The translations under genes were made by a program, and so were the position numbers. Below the pieces are notes generated by a model. The model saw only the letters and a program-made list of their open reading frames with translations, did no database searches and was not told the origin of the DNA. A stretch of 48,991 nt of DNA from a virus, in IMG/VR virus record IMGVR_UViG_3300021375_001484, positions 1-48,991 of that record. The stretch is one strand, 5' to 3'. Shown piece by piece: positions 23,985 through 31,202 of the stretch; position 1 is the first letter of the stretch, and every line of letters starts with the position of its first letter.

Positions 23985-24368
23985 ATGCAACCAAGTAAGA
24001 GAATGATTTGGGTTAAGTTCCAGAAGGAGGGTATTCATAAATATCCTGCGGCACTTGATGATCCAAAACTAGCTACTGGCGATGAGTATGATGTATCCTT
24101 CCTTGGATACCCACACCGCCACACTTTCCACTTTAGAGTAGAAATAGAAGTATTCCACGATGATAGAGATATTGAATTTATTCAATTCAAACGTTGGTTG
24201 GAAAAACTCTATTCTGATGAAGTCATTCAACTAGATTACAAGTCTTGTGAGATGATTGCTGAAGAGCTCGCATTTAAAATACATATGAAACATCCTGGAC
24301 GTGATATTACTATCACTGTTTCAGAAGATGACGAAAACGGCGCAACACTACAATTTGAAGGAAAATGA
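23985..24368 (+). CDS. queD: QueD/6-pyruvoyltetrahydropterin synthase-like protein
   Basis: This 127-residue protein has the size and order of QueD motifs: an early His (EGIHKYPAA), the zinc pair in YPHRHTFHF where QueD has HGH, DIEFIQFKRWLE in place of 'gmviDF..lk', SCEMIAEELA in place of the 'pTaEnla' helix, and a late VSEDDENGATLQF with the conserved acid. QueD converts dihydroneopterin triphosphate to carboxytetrahydropterin, the second step to preQ0. The catalytic Cys four residues before the zinc His pair is Leu here, so the chemistry may differ. The first ATG is taken; one at 24000 would lose five residues. Confidence 0.7.
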   Translation: MQPSKRMIWVKFQKEGIHKYPAALDDPKLATGDEYDVSFLGYPHRHTFHFRVEIEVFHDDRDIEFIQFKRWLEKLYSDEVIQLDYKSCEMIAEELAFKIHMKHPGRDITITVSEDDENGATLQFEGK

Positions 24369-24371
24369 TGA

Positions 24372-24716
24372 ATGAGTGTTTTTATTTCGGGTTCATATAA
24401 TCTACAGGATATCAAACATGATCTCCTTAAAATCATGAAGCCATATGATGGTTATATGTACAACAACGTAGATACTGAAACAGTAACTAGGTTGTTCAAT
24501 AGTTTTTTGGGTGACCTTAAAACGGCGCATAGAATTTATGCGTTTACACAAGAATGTAGCGACAAAGAAAATGCCGTTACTTTCGACATTAGTATACAGA
24601 TCCATCGTGATCGTACACCTAAGAAACTAAAAATTCACGTGGGTAGGTTAAACTATAACGTGAAGGAAACAGGTTGGCAAGAGATTGTCCTACCTGGGGA
24701 GTATAGTTTCGTATGA
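24372..24716 (+). CDS. unknown protein in the 7-deazaguanine unit
   Basis: This 114-residue protein shows alternating strands and helices with no recognised motif. It starts three bases after the queD-like stop and overlaps the glycosyltransferase by 4 nt. Position suggests a role in, or simple co-expression with, DNA modification. Confidence 0.6.
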   Translation: MSVFISGSYNLQDIKHDLLKIMKPYDGYMYNNVDTETVTRLFNSFLGDLKTAHRIYAFTQECSDKENAVTFDISIQIHRDRTPKKLKIHVGRLNYNVKETGWQEIVLPGEYSFV

Positions 24717-25759
24717 TCTACATTGTAGACATCGAAGCAGTGGATACTCGTTATACGGCGCAATGGAAGAAACATCTTCCAGAGCAATTACGTGAACATG
24801 CTGGTGGTGATGTAACAGTCATCAGCGGTGGAGAAGTTCCTCAGGCTACAACGCCTGGGGCATTCCTCAATTTTGGAGGAACAAATGTTTATAAGAGTAA
24901 TCAACTCCAGCAAATTGCCACATTATTTTGCAATGGGCAAATTAATGATGGTGACTATTTTTTATATACTGACGCTTGGAACCCTACTGTCATTCAGCTT
25001 CGTTATATGTCTAGCCTACTTGGTGTTGACATTAACATTGGGGGCATGTGGCATGCTGGTTCATATGATCCACAAGACTTTTTGGGGAGACTCATTGGTG
25101 ATAAACCGTGGGTAAGAAATGCAGAGCGTAGTATGTTCGATTGTTATGATCATAATTACTTTGCTACACAGTTTCACATAGATATGTTTTTAAAAGCATT
25201 TCCTGATTGTGCAGTATACAGTGATACGATTATAAGATGCGGATGGCCAATGGAATATTTGAAGGATACTCTAGCACCATATAAGGGAATGGATAAGGAA
25301 AATATAATCCTATTTCCACATAGGATGGCGCCAGAGAAACAACCAGAGATATTCCGTGATTTGGCAAAAGAATTTCCTGACTATGAATTTGTGTTTGCAC
25401 AAGAAAAAGAACTTACTAAAGACGAGTATCACGATTTACTAGGACGTAGTAAGATGGTGTTTAGTGCTAACACACAGGAAACATTAGGGATAAGTTGGTA
25501 TGAAGGTGCCCTTGTAGGTGCTATCCCACTTGTTCCAGATAGGCTCAGTTACACTGAGATGGGCACAGATGAAGTACTATATTTAAGCGAATGGAGTGAA
25601 GATTTCGATAAATATGTATTACACAAAGAAAAACTTGTTCAACGTATGCAATTCTTGCTACAATCTAACACCAACGAACAAGTATGTAATAAGGTAGCGA
25701 ACCATTTAGATGGCTACTTTAATGGAAAAGAATTATATAAAACAATAAAAGGAACATAG
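24713..25759 (+). CDS. GT-B type glycosyltransferase-like protein
   Basis: This 348-residue protein has a two-half layout. In the second half, NIILFPHRMAPEKQPEIFRDLAKEFPDYEFVFA is the classic GT4-like 'h.GR....K....l..a..l' donor-binding region, followed by VFSANTQETLGISWYEGALVGAIPLVP, equivalent to the E-x7-E region (about 250-276). T4 DNA glucosyltransferases also have a GT-B fold, and this gene sits between the queD-like and folE genes. Sugar attachment to modified DNA bases is therefore a reasonable idea but not shown. It overlaps the previous gene (ATGA) and is one base before folE. Confidence 0.65.
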   Translation: MIYIVDIEAVDTRYTAQWKKHLPEQLREHAGGDVTVISGGEVPQATTPGAFLNFGGTNVYKSNQLQQIATLFCNGQINDGDYFLYTDAWNPTVIQLRYMSSLLGVDINIGGMWHAGSYDPQDFLGRLIGDKPWVRNAERSMFDCYDHNYFATQFHIDMFLKAFPDCAVYSDTIIRCGWPMEYLKDTLAPYKGMDKENIILFPHRMAPEKQPEIFRDLAKEFPDYEFVFAQEKELTKDEYHDLLGRSKMVFSANTQETLGISWYEGALVGAIPLVPDRLSYTEMGTDEVLYLSEWSEDFDKYVLHKEKLVQRMQFLLQSNTNEQVCNKVANHLDGYFNGKELYKTIKGT

Positions 25760-25760
25760 T

Positions 25761-26447
25761 ATGAAAAAGACTTCCGAAATTAAACAACGTCTATTAGATG
25801 CTAACATTAGGCATTGGGCAGGAGATAATATTTCTTCTGTATTAAATGAGGGTGATAAAGATGCCCTTATCGATGAAGCCACAGTAGCATTTGAAGGCGT
25901 GTTGGATGCCCTACTAATTGATCGTGAGAATGATCCTAATAGTATGGGTACGGCTCATCGTCTAGCAAAGATGTATTTCAATGAAATTATGTCTGGACGA
26001 TATGACGAAGCGCCTAATCCAACGGCATTCCCAAATAACAACGGACATACATATAAAGGTATGTTAGTAGTTCGCAGTGAACTAAAATCAATGTGTTCTC
26101 ACCACCACCAACCAGTGGCTGGTGTTGCATACATTGGTATTATTCCTGGTGAAAAGGTTATTGGATTGTCAAAATATACACGTATTGCACAATGGTGTGC
26201 AAGACGGGGTACACTACAAGAGGAACTCGCTAATGATATCACTCGTGAAATCAGAAAAGCGACTGACAGTGAGCATGTAGGTGTCTATATTCAAGCAACA
26301 CATGGTTGTTGTGAGAACAGAGGCATAATGGCACACAGTAGTTTAACACAGACGACTGTACTTAATGGTGGGTTCTTAGATGATCCTAGTGTTAAAGAAG
26401 AGTTTTTTAATAACATTAAACTACAACAAGAGTTTGCTCCACGTTAA
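25761..26447 (+). CDS. folE: GTP cyclohydrolase I
   Basis: This 228-residue protein holds the FolE zinc ligands: C112 and H115 in SMCSHHHQPV and C183 in HGCCENRG. IIPGEKVIGLSKYTRIAQWCARR is the highly conserved core, and Q-EELANDI follows. It turns GTP into dihydroneopterin triphosphate, the first step toward preQ0 (and folates). Length and motifs are normal, so activity is likely. In this setting, with dpdA, a queD-like gene and queE, it should serve 7-deazaguanine synthesis. It follows the glycosyltransferase by one base. Confidence 0.95.
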   Translation: MKKTSEIKQRLLDANIRHWAGDNISSVLNEGDKDALIDEATVAFEGVLDALLIDRENDPNSMGTAHRLAKMYFNEIMSGRYDEAPNPTAFPNNNGHTYKGMLVVRSELKSMCSHHHQPVAGVAYIGIIPGEKVIGLSKYTRIAQWCARRGTLQEELANDITREIRKATDSEHVGVYIQATHGCCENRGIMAHSSLTQTTVLNGGFLDDPSVKEEFFNNIKLQQEFAPR

Positions 26448-26474
26448 CTGGTGCAAACAACAATTAGACCCTAA

Positions 26475-26489
26475 CCTTACACAGTAAGG
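26475..26489 (+). other. hairpin in the leader of the purine permease gene
   Basis: CCTTAC and GTAAGG pair perfectly around an ACA loop; flanking GACCC/GGGTC could form an alternative outer stem. No T-tract follows. It lies 24 bp before the permease start. It does not match purine or preQ1 riboswitch patterns that I know. Confidence 0.45.
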
Positions 26490-26512
26490 GTCGCAATCAA
26501 GGAGGCATAAAA

Positions 26513-27805
26513 ATGCTAGAAAAAATCTTTAAGTTGTCCGAGAAAGGTACTACTATCAACAAAGAGTTGATGGCAGGACTTGCCACGTTCCTAACAATGG
26601 CATACATCGTAGTTGTTAACCCAGCTATTTTGTCAACGGAAGGAACTGGAATGGACTTTGGCGCCGTATTTACGGCAACGATTATCGCGGCCATAGTTGG
26701 CACGTTAATCATGGGACTGTGGGCTAACTGGCCTGTAGCTCTCGCACCAGGTATGGGACTGAATGCGTTCTTTGCATTTGGTGTTATATTTGGAATGGGG
26801 TATACATACCAGCAAGCATTAGCGGCGGTCTTCGTTGCAGGATTGGTGTTTATTGGTTTAAGTGTAACTCCTGCACGAAAATATATCATTAATAGTATCC
26901 CACGAAGTATGAAACTGGGTATTGGAGCAGGCATTGGCTTGTTCTTAGCTATTATTGGTCTCAAGAACGCAGGGATCGTTGTTGACAATCCAGCTACATT
27001 AGTTGGTTTAGGTGATATTTCATCTTGGCCAGTACTACTTGCTGGACTAGGATTTGCTTCAATGGCAGTTCTAGACAAACGAGGAATTCCTGGTGCTATT
27101 ATTATTGGTATCTTAGGTGTAAGCATCATTGCTTGGATCATGGGTGTCAGTGATATTAACGGAGTTGTTGGAAGCATTCCAAGCCCAGCACATGCATTTA
27201 GTATGGACTTTAGTCTAATTGCAACAGCAGGCTTTATTGGGACGGCTTTTGCTTTCCTATTCGTAGACTTCTTTGACACGGCAGGCACACTAACAAGTGT
27301 AGCGAACCTTACTGACAAAGTAGACGAGAATGGAGAAGTAGAAGGTATTGACAGAGCCTTAATGGCAGATTCAGTAGCTACTACAGTAGGTGCCCTTGCA
27401 GGTACAAGTAACACAACCTCATATATTGAGAGTGGTGCTGGTATTAAAGAGGGTGGCGTAACTGGCTTAACGGCAGTAACAGTTGCGGTCCTATTTGCGG
27501 CATGCTTATGGTTATCACCATTAGCGACAAGTATTCCAGCGTTCGCAACGGCACCAGCATTGGTGTTTATTGCAACGTATTTCTTACGTAACCTCAAAGA
27601 TATTAATTGGGATGATGTAAGTGATTACGCACCAGCAGTGTTGGCGGCAATTATTATGCCACTAACATTCAATATTGCGTATGGTATCGCACTAGGCTTT
27701 ATTGCTCACGTAGTAATTAAAGCGGCGGCTGGCAAAGGTAATGAACTTAATATGGGTTCAATATCTGTTGCGGCAGTATCTGTTCTATATTTTGTAGTAC
27801 AGTAA
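26513..27805 (+). CDS. purine (guanine/hypoxanthine/adenine) permease, AzgA/PbuG-type NCS2 family
   Basis: This 430-residue protein has about 12-13 membrane helices. The start (FKLSEKGTTINKELMAGLATFLTMAYIVVVNPAIL) is diagnostic for the AzgA/PbuG group, and APGMGLNAFFAFGV and GTSNTTSYIESGAGIKEGG are the conserved substrate-site regions. These inner-membrane proton symporters import purine bases. Full length and well kept, it looks recently host-derived. Ribosome-binding site AAGGAGG is strong. In this phage it may bring in guanine or hypoxanthine for nucleotide salvage with the phosphoribosyltransferase at 28130. A terminator follows. Confidence 0.93.
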   Translation: MLEKIFKLSEKGTTINKELMAGLATFLTMAYIVVVNPAILSTEGTGMDFGAVFTATIIAAIVGTLIMGLWANWPVALAPGMGLNAFFAFGVIFGMGYTYQQALAAVFVAGLVFIGLSVTPARKYIINSIPRSMKLGIGAGIGLFLAIIGLKNAGIVVDNPATLVGLGDISSWPVLLAGLGFASMAVLDKRGIPGAIIIGILGVSIIAWIMGVSDINGVVGSIPSPAHAFSMDFSLIATAGFIGTAFAFLFVDFFDTAGTLTSVANLTDKVDENGEVEGIDRALMADSVATTVGALAGTSNTTSYIESGAGIKEGGVTGLTAVTVAVLFAACLWLSPLATSIPAFATAPALVFIATYFLRNLKDINWDDVSDYAPAVLAAIIMPLTFNIAYGIALGFIAHVVIKAAAGKGNELNMGSISVAAVSVLYFVVQ

Positions 27806-27812
27806 TACATTA

Positions 27813-27845
27813 GGGAGAGAGCCCAAGTGGCTCCTCCCACTTTTT
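27813..27845 (+). terminator. factor-independent terminator after the permease gene
   Basis: GGGAG-A-GAGCC pairs with GGCTC-CTCCC (one bulged A) around a five-base loop, followed by AC and a run of five T. It starts seven bases after the permease stop and lies 14 bases before the next ATG, so some read-through or a re-start is needed for the genes after it. Confidence 0.8.
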
Positions 27846-27858
27846 AAAGGAGAAACAA

Positions 27859-28086
27859 ATGTTTGAATGGATGAAAAAAATGCTAAAACCTAGCATTAAA
27901 GAACCAACAGATGAGAATGCCGGTAAGCCTGGCATGACATCGCCAGTTGTAATCAAACCTTCTGCACCAAAGAAGAAAAGAGCGACAACGAAAAAACCCG
28001 CGGCTAAGAAACCTGCCGCAAAAAAGCCAGCGGCAAAAAAGCCAGCGGCTAAGAAAAAACCAGCCAAAGCTAAGGCTAAAAAATAA
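27859..28086 (+). CDS. histone H1-tail-like Lys/Ala/Pro-rich basic protein
   Basis: This 75-residue protein has a short N-terminal part (FEWMKKMLKPSIKEP) and, from about residue 38, a very basic tail of AKKPA repeats (four in tandem) ending in KAKAKK. Such tails bind DNA without sequence preference, as in histone H1-like bacterial and phage proteins. The repeat is also visible in the DNA (about 27990-28080), so copy number may vary among relatives. Possible roles are DNA packing or recruitment to nucleic acid. AAAGGAG precedes the start. Confidence 0.7.
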   Translation: MFEWMKKMLKPSIKEPTDENAGKPGMTSPVVIKPSAPKKKRATTKKPAAKKPAAKKPAAKKPAAKKKPAKAKAKK

Positions 28087-28129
28087 GCTGACTAATTCCA
28101 TACTTGAGAAATTAAAAGGATAAAAACTC

Positions 28130-28681
28130 ATGAACGTAAAAAAGTCACATTATACATGGAAAGATATTGAACATCAGATTCAAGTAATTAATAACTTAAT
28201 GTTTGCAGATAACTGGCGCCCAGACTACATTGTGGGATTAACCCGTGGTGGCTTAGTACCGTCAGTTATTTTATCTAACATGACTGGTATTCCAATGCAT
28301 GCCTTAGATGTAAGGTTCCGTGATACAAACGATACATATGGTCCAGAGAGTAATCTTTGGATGGCAGAAGATGCACTAGGATACAAGGGAGATGGATTAA
28401 CACACAAACAGCACCGTAAAAATATTCTTATTATGGATGATATTAATGATAGCGGTCGTACATTGTCTTGGATTAAAGACGATTGGCGTGGAGGTTGTTT
28501 ACCAAATGATCCAGCATGGAATGAGATTTGGGGCGATACAGTTCGCTCAGCATGTCTAATTGATAATGCATGTAGTGGCTTTGGTGAGGTAGATTATACC
28601 GCACTTGAGATCAATAAAGAAGAAGATCCAGTTTGGATCGTTTTTCCTTGGGAAGGCGAACGGGACTATGGCAAGCTCTAA
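28130..28681 (+). CDS. type I phosphoribosyltransferase (purine salvage-like)
   Basis: This 183-residue protein has the PRPP-binding signature ILIMDDINDSGRTL (residues 99-112), preceded by a YIVGLTRGGLVPS strand-turn (about 33-45) as in xanthine-guanine and related phosphoribosyltransferases. It would join a base to PRPP to give a nucleotide monophosphate. The base specificity cannot be read, but the purine permease gene 325 bp upstream suggests a purine. The end overlaps the next gene by 14 nt. Length is close to bacterial Gpt (152) and Hpt (about 180). Confidence 0.85.
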   Translation: MNVKKSHYTWKDIEHQIQVINNLMFADNWRPDYIVGLTRGGLVPSVILSNMTGIPMHALDVRFRDTNDTYGPESNLWMAEDALGYKGDGLTHKQHRKNILIMDDINDSGRTLSWIKDDWRGGCLPNDPAWNEIWGDTVRSACLIDNACSGFGEVDYTALEINKEEDPVWIVFPWEGERDYGKL

Positions 28682-28916
28682 TCATTTGCCAGGACCAATA
28701 ACAAGTTTACCTGGTGGTGATTTAGAAATTACATTCACACATAAAGGGCAGTCAATTTCAATAAATGAAATGTATGAAGATATAACTTTACGCCTGGAAG
28801 TCATAAGTGAAATCATAGATGATATAGTATCTATGTATCCTGCAGAACGAGATAGGTTAAATATCAATAAGCGTATAGAACAAAAACTTATGCTTAGAAA
28901 ACTCGCTGGAGAATAA
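28668..28916 (+). CDS. small protein, unknown
   Basis: This 82-residue protein starts at an ATG inside the last codons of the phosphoribosyltransferase gene. Residues about 28-75 are helical and charged (SINEMYEDITLRLEVISEIIDDIV). No domain is recognised. A longer frame from 28605 would lie within the preceding gene and is not favoured. Confidence 0.6.
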   Translation: MASSNHLPGPITSLPGGDLEITFTHKGQSISINEMYEDITLRLEVISEIIDDIVSMYPAERDRLNINKRIEQKLMLRKLAGE

Positions 28917-28917
28917 A

Positions 28918-29496
28918 ATGAAAAAGACATATGAAATTGAAATATATGGATATGGCGCAGAAGTTATAATGGGCACATTAACAGATGTCCAATATGATTT
29001 CTGGATACCATATGCAGATAAAGAATCAGAAGCATTAAATAGTCATTTATTCTGGGATTCAACTTCAGAAGAAGAAGGAAATCCAGTAACAGATCCTGAA
29101 GATGAACGCTTCTTAGGTGAATGGCATGAGCTAGATGATATTGTACATATATGTGCAGTGTTATGGGATAATTGTAAGGTTGAGATCATAGATCCATCAA
29201 ATGGAGATATAGTATGGTCATCAGAGGATTTAGAGATAACAAAGACAGAATTCTATGATCCAGATGATATGGAAGGCAAGTTTATCAAAGCATGGAGTTC
29301 TGAAAAAGGAATGTTTTATGGTGGTGAATTTGAAATAGAAGGTGAATTTGATCCATCTAAATTAAAGTTCTATGCTAGTAATATAGACTGTGAAGTCTTT
29401 GTTGATTCTGTAGAGTATGATAATGAAGTGATTGAGAATGATACTGGCGGTGAAACCACTGGTAAAGGCTACGGCTATCTTCTTTATGAATCATGA
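28918..29496 (+). CDS. acidic protein, unknown
   Basis: This 192-residue protein is strongly acidic (many Asp/Glu, few Lys) and appears rich in beta strands. The end is glycine-rich (TGGETTGKGYGYLLYES). No motif is recognised. It starts one base after the previous stop and overlaps tdk by 4 nt. An acidic soluble inhibitor or DNA-mimic role could be imagined, but nothing shows it. Confidence 0.6.
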   Translation: MKKTYEIEIYGYGAEVIMGTLTDVQYDFWIPYADKESEALNSHLFWDSTSEEEGNPVTDPEDERFLGEWHELDDIVHICAVLWDNCKVEIIDPSNGDIVWSSEDLEITKTEFYDPDDMEGKFIKAWSSEKGMFYGGEFEIEGEFDPSKLKFYASNIDCEVFVDSVEYDNEVIENDTGGETTGKGYGYLLYES

Positions 29497-30116
29497 ACAG
29501 TAGTATGATATTCAACATACCTGAAGATATAGACGAAGCTTCAGGAATACAACAGAAAGGATATCCACGTGGTAAACTGGAGGTAATTTCTGGACCTATG
29601 TTTGCTGGTAAAAGTAGTGAACTATTAAAGCGTCTATTATTTTTAGAACACAGTGGTAAGAATGTTTTAGCACTGAAGCCTGTCGTTGATGATAGGTATG
29701 ATAGCAAAAGTATTGTAACACATAACCATTTACGTCACGATGCACTAGCAGTTATTGACTTAGAACTAGTAAAAGATAATTACACACTCCTACCATATAA
29801 CTTCCATACAATCTTTATTGATGAAGTTCAGTTCTTTGACCCAAAAGAAACAATATGGTTTGTTGAGGAAACCTTGCGTAATGGCGTTAATGTAGTTGCC
29901 GCAGGTTTAGATCAAGATAGCAGAGGCGTACCATTTGAAACAACGGCTAGACTATTAGCTCTTGCAGATGAAGTTGTAAAAATTCGTGCGTTCTGTAATA
30001 TATGTGGCAAGGAAGCCAGCAAGACTCAAAGGATGAGTCGCAAAACAAGTAGAGTTGCGGTAGGTGGATCACAAGATTATGAACCACGTTGCCACGCACA
30101 TTGGGAGCCAAAATGA
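29493..30116 (+). CDS. tdk: thymidine kinase (type II)
   Basis: This 207-residue protein has the TK P-loop GPMFAGKSSE (about 34-43), the HNHLRHDA region, the Walker B-like TIFIDEVQFF (about 106-115), the lasso AAGLDQDSRGVPFE and a C-terminal zinc ribbon (CNIC...with RCHAHW in place of the last pair). It phosphorylates thymidine to dTMP for DNA synthesis. Length is standard. It begins in the stop of the acidic protein gene (ATGA) and its own stop overlaps the next start. With the purine permease and phosphoribosyltransferase it makes a salvage group. Confidence 0.95.
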   Translation: MNSSMIFNIPEDIDEASGIQQKGYPRGKLEVISGPMFAGKSSELLKRLLFLEHSGKNVLALKPVVDDRYDSKSIVTHNHLRHDALAVIDLELVKDNYTLLPYNFHTIFIDEVQFFDPKETIWFVEETLRNGVNVVAAGLDQDSRGVPFETTARLLALADEVVKIRAFCNICGKEASKTQRMSRKTSRVAVGGSQDYEPRCHAHWEPK

Positions 30117-30274
30117 AAATTATTAAACTTATTTTAGGAGTACAAGCCTGTGTTTTAGGTTTACTTTTTATAATTTATATGCTAGGTGAATTACTATATA
30201 TGGGTATGGAACTTGAGATGTATGAAGATATGATGGATACAAGACCACAAGGAACAATGTACATTGAAAATTAA
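30113..30274 (+). CDS. small single-pass membrane protein
   Basis: This 53-residue protein starts within the tdk stop (ATGA). It has one long N-terminal hydrophobic segment (about 3-33) and a short acidic/Met-rich tail. No family is recognised; such small proteins are common early or membrane proteins of phages. Confidence 0.55.
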   Translation: MKIIKLILGVQACVLGLLFIIYMLGELLYMGMELEMYEDMMDTRPQGTMYIEN

Positions 30275-30452
30275 AAATCAAAAAGGTCCGTTTTCATATA
30301 CAGTAGAAGTACAAAAGAATGGAAAGACAGACGAATTGTTTATAGAGTTTCCTGAAGGATGTATGGATCAAGTAGGATGGGACGTGGGTGACACACTCAT
30401 CTGGGAAGAACTGGACCATGGTGCTTGGGGAATTACAAAAAAAGAAGAGTAG
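30264..30452 (+). CDS. AbrB/MazE-like swapped-hairpin small protein
   Basis: This 62-residue protein uses a TTG start overlapping the upstream stop. The C-terminal half (MDQVGWDVGDTLIWEELDHGAWGITKK) fits the 'lgw..Gd.l.w...dg..i.l.k' pattern of AbrB-type swapped-hairpin folds widespread in T4-like phages. These are often DNA-binding, but no binding residues can be assigned here. Confidence 0.55.
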   Translation: MKIKNQKGPFSYTVEVQKNGKTDELFIEFPEGCMDQVGWDVGDTLIWEELDHGAWGITKKEE

Positions 30453-30465
30453 CTAGGAGGCAAAA

Positions 30466-30963
30466 ATGAATGATTCAAGAGATTGGAAATTTAAATATCC
30501 AGCAGAAACTGTTATGATGTTGGGTATTTTTAATCCTTGGACAGTAAAAGATACTGAAGTTTTTAAACGTGCAATTACGTACACTGGACAAGTCAGTATT
30601 GGTATTCGTGAAGTTCTTATTACAGAGAATAACGAATGCACTGTTGAAGAGATTCAAGATCAAATAAAAGCAGAACTAGAACCATTAGGATTTTTTGAAG
30701 GTAAACACTATATTGTTGGGCAAGTGCCTAATATAGTTAGAATGTTTGCAGGTCCTGATAAAGATTACAAAGACACACAAACTATGTTGGATACTCCTCC
30801 ACCAGATAGTGCGTTTAAGACAGCAGAATTAAAAGATCCTTGGGCGGGTGATGAAAGCCTTGTCCATGTGGATCAGTTTAATAACAAGGCACAGAAACAT
30901 GAAGAAGCTGAGGATGAATTTCCAACTAGCAATATGCGACATGAAGACTGGCCTGAAGGATGA
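30466..30963 (+). CDS. nucleotidyltransferase-fold-like protein, unknown
   Basis: This 165-residue protein has MLGIFNPWTVKDTEVFKRAITYTGQVSIGI near its start, reminiscent of cytidylyltransferase-type 'GrFxPfH.GH...i' but without the HxGH histidines. The rest has DQIKAELEPLGFFEGKHYIVGQVPNIV, strand-rich, then an acidic disordered end. It could be an inactive or diverged member. TAGGAGG precedes it. Confidence 0.5.
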   Translation: MNDSRDWKFKYPAETVMMLGIFNPWTVKDTEVFKRAITYTGQVSIGIREVLITENNECTVEEIQDQIKAELEPLGFFEGKHYIVGQVPNIVRMFAGPDKDYKDTQTMLDTPPPDSAFKTAELKDPWAGDESLVHVDQFNNKAQKHEEAEDEFPTSNMRHEDWPEG

Positions 30964-31202
30964 AGATAAGATTTTATAAAAACATAGATGGCGGTAGATG
31001 GTTAGGCTTTGTATTAGCTATGATCGCCGCATATATTCTATCAGATGCTAACCCTGCTACACAGTGGATAGGTTGGTCAATAGCAACAATATCTTGTACA
31101 ATGTGGATATGGTTTGCTTATAAGGATAAAGATACCCCAAGGGCATTGATGGAATTATTTTATTTACTATTAGCAATAAGGGCGGTGTATAATTGGCTAT
31201 AA
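30960..31202 (+). CDS. small membrane protein
   Basis: This 80-residue protein has three hydrophobic segments (about 13-28, 33-52 and 60-80) with a short charged loop between the last two. It overlaps the previous gene by 4 nt (ATGA) and the next by 10. No family is recognised. Confidence 0.55.
   Translation: MKIRFYKNIDGGRWLGFVLAMIAAYILSDANPATQWIGWSIATISCTMWIWFAYKDKDTPRALMELFYLLLAIRAVYNWL

Noticed and set aside
24036-24043. CATAAATA inside the queD-like gene
   Set aside because: Codes for conserved-looking residues near the start of the gene, with no start codon at a suitable distance after it.
25614-25621. GATAAATA inside the GT-B glycosyltransferase gene
   Set aside because: Coding (Asp-Lys-Tyr codons) and far from the next start; chance in AT-rich DNA.
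26447-26512. Purine or preQ1 riboswitch before the permease gene
   Set aside because: The 65-base leader has a short hairpin but not the conserved cores of purine or preQ1 riboswitches; a covariance-model search would settle it.
26497-27597. 366-codon open frame on the minus strand opposite the purine permease
   Set aside because: It is low-complexity (Ala/Pro/Ile/Ser/Thr-rich), has no ribosome-binding site, and lies wholly across a well-conserved permease gene; a shadow of its codon pattern.
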